From: Saccopteryx bilineata
Taxonomy: Eukaryota > Chordata > Mammalia > Chiroptera > Emballonuridae
Reading direction: 5' to 3'
Assembly: GCF_036850765.1 (NCBI RefSeq)
Contig: NC_089493.1
Span: 295,338,349-295,402,348 of the forward strand
DNA: 64,000 bases
In this document: positions 60,856 to 64,000 of the stretch, in pieces
Position numbering within the stretch: the first letter of the stretch is position 1
Layout: every line of letters begins with the position of its first letter
Made by a program: the position numbers and the translations under genes
The notes under the pieces: generated by a model
Told to the model about the DNA's origin: nothing
What the model saw: the letters and a program-made list of their open reading frames with translations, nothing else
The model's database searches: none

Positions 60856-61616
60856 GCATGACTCAGGGGATTGCTCCTGGGGACTGCTGAGTCATGTTCA
60901 TCATTTGTGTTCAGTCCTGCTCCCTCGGACAGGTGTTCGGGTTACCTCCCTTTCTGGCTACTAACAAAACTGCTGGAGACAAACCTGGCCAAGTTATTTT
61001 CTAGTAAGATATGTTGAGATGGAAGTGTGTCTGGGCCAACCTAGTGTAAATACCCAGTAAGCAGTTGCCCAAGTGGGTCTGGCATTAAGAAACAATAGAT
61101 GGAGCAGAGACAGAGATCTGGGGCTTACTGGCACAAAGGGGGTAGTTAAAACCTTCAGCTTATCAGGGAGAATGAACATTAGCGCCTAAAGTAGAAGGGG
61201 ACTGCCGTTTGGGGCCGTGACCTCCCACCATCCCTAGACCTCGCCTTCCAGCCCCCGGAGCTTTCCCAGGCTGTCTGGAACAAAACACTCTCTCCCCTTC
61301 CCGCCCTACCATCTCCTTGCTGACTCAGGGCTCCTCGAATGCACACACTCCCTTCTCCGACCTGTGAAGATCCCGGTCCTGACTGTCCCTGGTCCCCAGC
61401 CCCCGTGCCAGCCCTTCGGTTTGCATGCCCATCCACCTGCGGGTCCCGGCATGCCCTGTAGCTGAAGCATGACTGAGGAGCTCAATAGCCCCCCAATTTC
61501 TCCGAATGACTTGGCTTAAAGAAAAAATTTTTTTTCCTGTCCTTCAAGGAGCAGCCAGTGGCCAACAGCTTCATCCCTTAGTCCTGCAGGTGACCCTGCT
61601 TTGCTCTGAACGTGGG

Positions 61617-61716
61617 GCCAAAAGTCCTCTCTCCATACTTCATTGCAGTTTGCTATTGTGACTTTTCTCATAGATACATGCTATAAACCTATAATGTTCT
61701 ATGGCCACCGCCCACA
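61617..61716. repeat. 100-bp direct repeat, copy 1
   Basis: Identical base for base to 62627-62726. It starts GCCAAAAGTCC and ends CCGCCCACA. Confidence 0.95.
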
Positions 61717-61880
61717 AAGTTCATGTTGAAATCTTGACCCCCCAGTGTGATAGCATTGGGGTGGGGGGCTTTGCAAGGTGAGTAGTTCATGAGGGTGGAG
61801 CCCTCATGAATGGGATTAGTGCCCTTATAAAAGAGACCTTGAAGAGAGCTCTCTCATCCCTTCCACCATGTGAGAACAAT
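61717..61880 (+). repeat. MLT1-like LTR remnant
   Basis: TCATGTTGAAATCTTGACCC, GTCATGAGG-like TTCATGAGGGTGGAGCCC, TGGGATTAGTGCCC and TTCCACCATGTGAG are in MLT1 order (ERVL-MaLR). Confidence 0.7.
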
Positions 61881-61899
61881 GGGAAATGTGTGTATGTAT

Positions 61900-62005
61900 G
61901 TGAACAAACACAGTATATATAGGGTTTTGTATGATCAAGTTTCAGGCATCCACTGGGGGTCTTGGACATACCGCCCACATCTAAGGGAGCACGACTATAG
62001 ATCTG
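61900..62005. repeat. Tigger/MER2-like remnant
   Basis: TATATAGGGTTTTGTATG, then TTTCAGGCATCCACTGGGG and TCTTGGACATAC; old pogo-type DNA transposon phrase. Confidence 0.5.
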
Positions 62006-62419
62006 GCAACACTGGGCCCATCCAGTAAGGCTCAGTGTCTCTGGATGGGACACGCCCTCTATAGGTTACCACTGTCCCCCACACGCCCTGCTGTCTTACA
62101 CCAAGCTTTTCCCCTTCTTCTTATCTGCCTGGCTCCTGAAAACGTGAGTTTGTGACCCCTGTACATGAGCCTTGGAGGACAAACACTCTGTCCTGTGTCC
62201 CCCTGAAAGTCCCCAGTGCGAACCCTAAGAAAAAAAGACACGTACTCAGATAGGCTCCTGGTAGCTAACGGGGCTCACAAACAAACAAACAAACCCAAAC
62301 AGAGCCTAGCCGCCATTTATGTACAGGGACCTCTCAAGCAAGCTGCAAACTGCACTGAACTGTGTTTCGGCCATGAGCTCACTCTTATAAAAAGAGTTCT
62401 TGGAGGAGTCCCAGTTCGA

Positions 62420-62602
62420 CCAATGGGATGGTGGCTCTCCCCACCCAATCAGAGCTGTGCAGCTCAGACCCAGCCAGAGAGGCCCTATTCTGACCAATCA
62501 GGACAGTGCCTTTAGACCAATCAAACTGTGAGGATTCCGAGTTCTTATCTGCATGAGGGAAAACCAATCAGGGGCCAGGGGCGGAGACTTCTGTCTTATA
62601 TG
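62420..62602 (+). promoter_or_regulatory. CCAAT-box cluster with TATA-like motif
   Basis: CCAAT occurs at 62420, 62445, 62494, 62517 and 62564, several as ACCAATCAG. CTTATATGAA follows at about 62595. This arrangement is typical of an LTR U3 promoter. Direction is opposite to PRKCB. Confidence 0.5.
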
Positions 62603-62626
62603 AAGCCGGCTCGCCTGGCTCTAGGA

Positions 62627-62726
62627 GCCAAAAGTCCTCTCTCCATACTTCATTGCAGTTTGCTATTGTGACTTTTCTCATAGATACATGCTATAAACCT
62701 ATAATGTTCTATGGCCACCGCCCACA
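62627..62726. repeat. 100-bp direct repeat, copy 2
   Basis: Identical to 61617-61716, offset 1010 bp. It follows the CCAAT/TATA block, so it could be the R-U5 part of a solitary LTR ending in CA. Confidence 0.95.
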
Positions 62727-63404
62727 GAACTTTCCACGGCAGACTCCCTGGGGCTAGAGCTGAACCACCAAAGAGATCTTGCCGAGCAGAGCAGAGCAGA
62801 CGACATCACTGTGTAGCTCTTTACACCAAATCCAGTTTCCTTCTTCTCTGCACCCCAGATTCTCGTTGAATCGGTGCCAATGGCCACTGGTTGATACCAA
62901 TAACCTCATGCCTAGCAACTGCTCCATCAAAGCAAACGTTTTTGAACGGAGGCTCCTGGTTAAAATCCTCCTCCATCTTGCTGGGCTGGCTCTGCCTTCA
63001 GAGACGAAGACCTCACGGTCGCCTCTCCCCGTCTGGGATTTGGAGGCCTACCTAGACCTGGGTGCTTAGAGAGAAAGCTGCACTTCTGAGCCTGTTTCCG
63101 GGCTGTGTGTGCTGGGCAGAGTGAAGGCCCCCCAGCAGCCTGCCTCCGGGGCTTCATTTCAGATAGCTAAGGCCTGTCCCGGCTTAAGCTGGACTCCTCT
63201 GCCATCCCCATCCCTGCAAGGGGCTCCCACAACGCGCCCGACCAAGCCGGTGGCGGTAGGGACCTCTGATGGCTCCGAGTCCCCACTAGATGTTCCCTGA
63301 CCCACAGGCAGCCCTTTCCAAGCCAGGCGCACGTCCCAAGCTGTATTTATCCCAAAGGGAACTGATCATAATGACAACCGGACACTTCAAGGCTATAACA
63401 CACC

Positions 63405-63595
63405 GGACGCTGTTCTAAGCGTATTACGTCATTCAATCCTCACATGACCTTACGAGGTAAGAAGCGTTGAGCCTCCATTTTACAGACGGAGAACTCAAAA
63501 GCTCAGAGCTCTATCAAGTAATTGTCGGTGGCACTCAGCGAGGAGTGGGCAGAGCCTGGGATTCGAAGCCAAGCAGCCCAGCTCTGAAACCACCG
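63405..63595 (-). repeat. MIR element
   Basis: TCATTCAATCCTCACATGAC, then CCATTTTACAGACGGAGAAC and GCCTGGGATTCGAAGCC; antisense MIR. Confidence 0.75.
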
Positions 63596-63608
63596 GCATA
63601 GAATAGGT

Positions 63609-63743
63609 CAATGGTTTTCAACCGCCGGTCAGAAGTTTCGTATAAACCCAATGATTATAGACTATAATCTTCATACGACATCAAGGTGGTTCACTCTTCC
63701 ACAGATCAGCACCGGTCTACAGATTGGCAGTGGAAAAACAGTG
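63609..63743. mobile_element. Short hAT remnant
   Basis: CAATGGTTTTCAACCGCCGG at the left is mirrored imperfectly by GGCAGTGGAAAAACAGTG at the right. GAATAGGT/GAATGGGC at the sides is a plausible decayed 8-bp duplication. Confidence 0.6.
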
Positions 63744-64000
63744 GAATGGGCAACACTGCACAGATGCAGTCCCATGTGTCCCGCCAAGACCCTGCGGCAC
63801 ACTCCTCCCGGCACCCGGGCTGCTATCCGGGACACCTGCGGCCTGCCTGTGCGCCCACCTCCTGGGTGCCTGGGTAAGCACAGCCCAGGGGCAGGGCACG
63901 TTGGAAGTGCTGGCGAGTTAATCTCCCTGCAAGCAGCTCCCGGCCACGAACAGAAGGGAGCAGGTGGAGTTTCAGCTTCCTGTCCCTCGACTAGAAAACC

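Larger units (their letters stand above)
56844..64000 (-). other. PRKCB: PRKCB intron 7 (partial)
   Basis: 7.2 kb with no exon of the C2 region detected. It holds L2 remnants (57195-57440, 57970-58150), an ATTC run (58477-58508), a type II SINE (59319-59636), an ERVL-like LTR (59900-60740), a 100-bp direct repeat (61617 and 62627), an MLT1-like LTR, a CCAAT-rich promoter-like block (62420-62602), a MIR trace and a hAT remnant (63609-63743). Young type I SINEs are absent from this part. Confidence 0.65.

Overview
This is a mammalian nuclear genomic window. It lies inside one large gene, PRKCB (protein kinase C beta), transcribed from the minus strand. Eight coding exons are present, and all have GT-AG splice sites and compatible phases. 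Read from high to low coordinates they are 56843-56697, 35613-35440, 18749-18658, 16582-16520, 10745-10607, 6759-6679, 6396-6289 and 1110-970. Joined, they encode an uninterrupted stretch that matches human PKC-beta residues 307-621: the hinge before the kinase, the complete kinase core, and the start of the AGC C-terminal tail. The last exon ends exactly where the beta-I and beta-II tails diverge. By published numbering these are exons 8-15 of 17. The C1 and C2 domain exons lie beyond 64000, and the alternative tail exons lie beyond position 1.

The repeats point to a bat. Three tRNA-derived SINE types with long CT-rich bodies occur at least 18 times, several with clean target-site duplications. 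There are also relatively young DNA transposons: a hAT element with perfect ends and an 8-bp duplication, and a TA-flanked palindromic MITE family. The main bat SINE that I associate with horseshoe bats was not seen. I suspect a yangochiropteran, possibly an emballonurid, but the sequence alone does not prove the family.

Layout: 1-19000 holds seven of the eight exons in fairly short introns. These introns carry a 63-bp minisatellite touching the exon 12 donor and a SINE inserted into another SINE. 18750-35439 (intron 9) holds two back-to-back minisatellites (52 bp and about 81 bp), SINEs, a perfect MITE hairpin and a SINE with nine internal 40-bp copies. 35614-56696 (intron 8) holds most young SINEs, a Tigger-like transposon, a 650-bp CAY-triplet array and a broken endogenous retrovirus at 49806-54682. 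That provirus has two LTRs, a lysine-type primer-binding site, a polypurine tract and a 6-bp target duplication. Its interior mixes betaretrovirus-like and gammaretrovirus-like fragments. 56844-64000 (intron 7) holds ancient L2, LTR and MIR remnants, an exact 100-bp direct repeat 1010 bp apart, and a CCAAT-box cluster.

There is no operon or multi-gene system here. The only functional coding gene I can support is PRKCB; every other coding trace is a dead transposon or retroviral remnant. The most notable points are the mosaic provirus, the amplified SINE, the splice-adjacent in-frame minisatellite, and the nested insertions that give a relative dating order.
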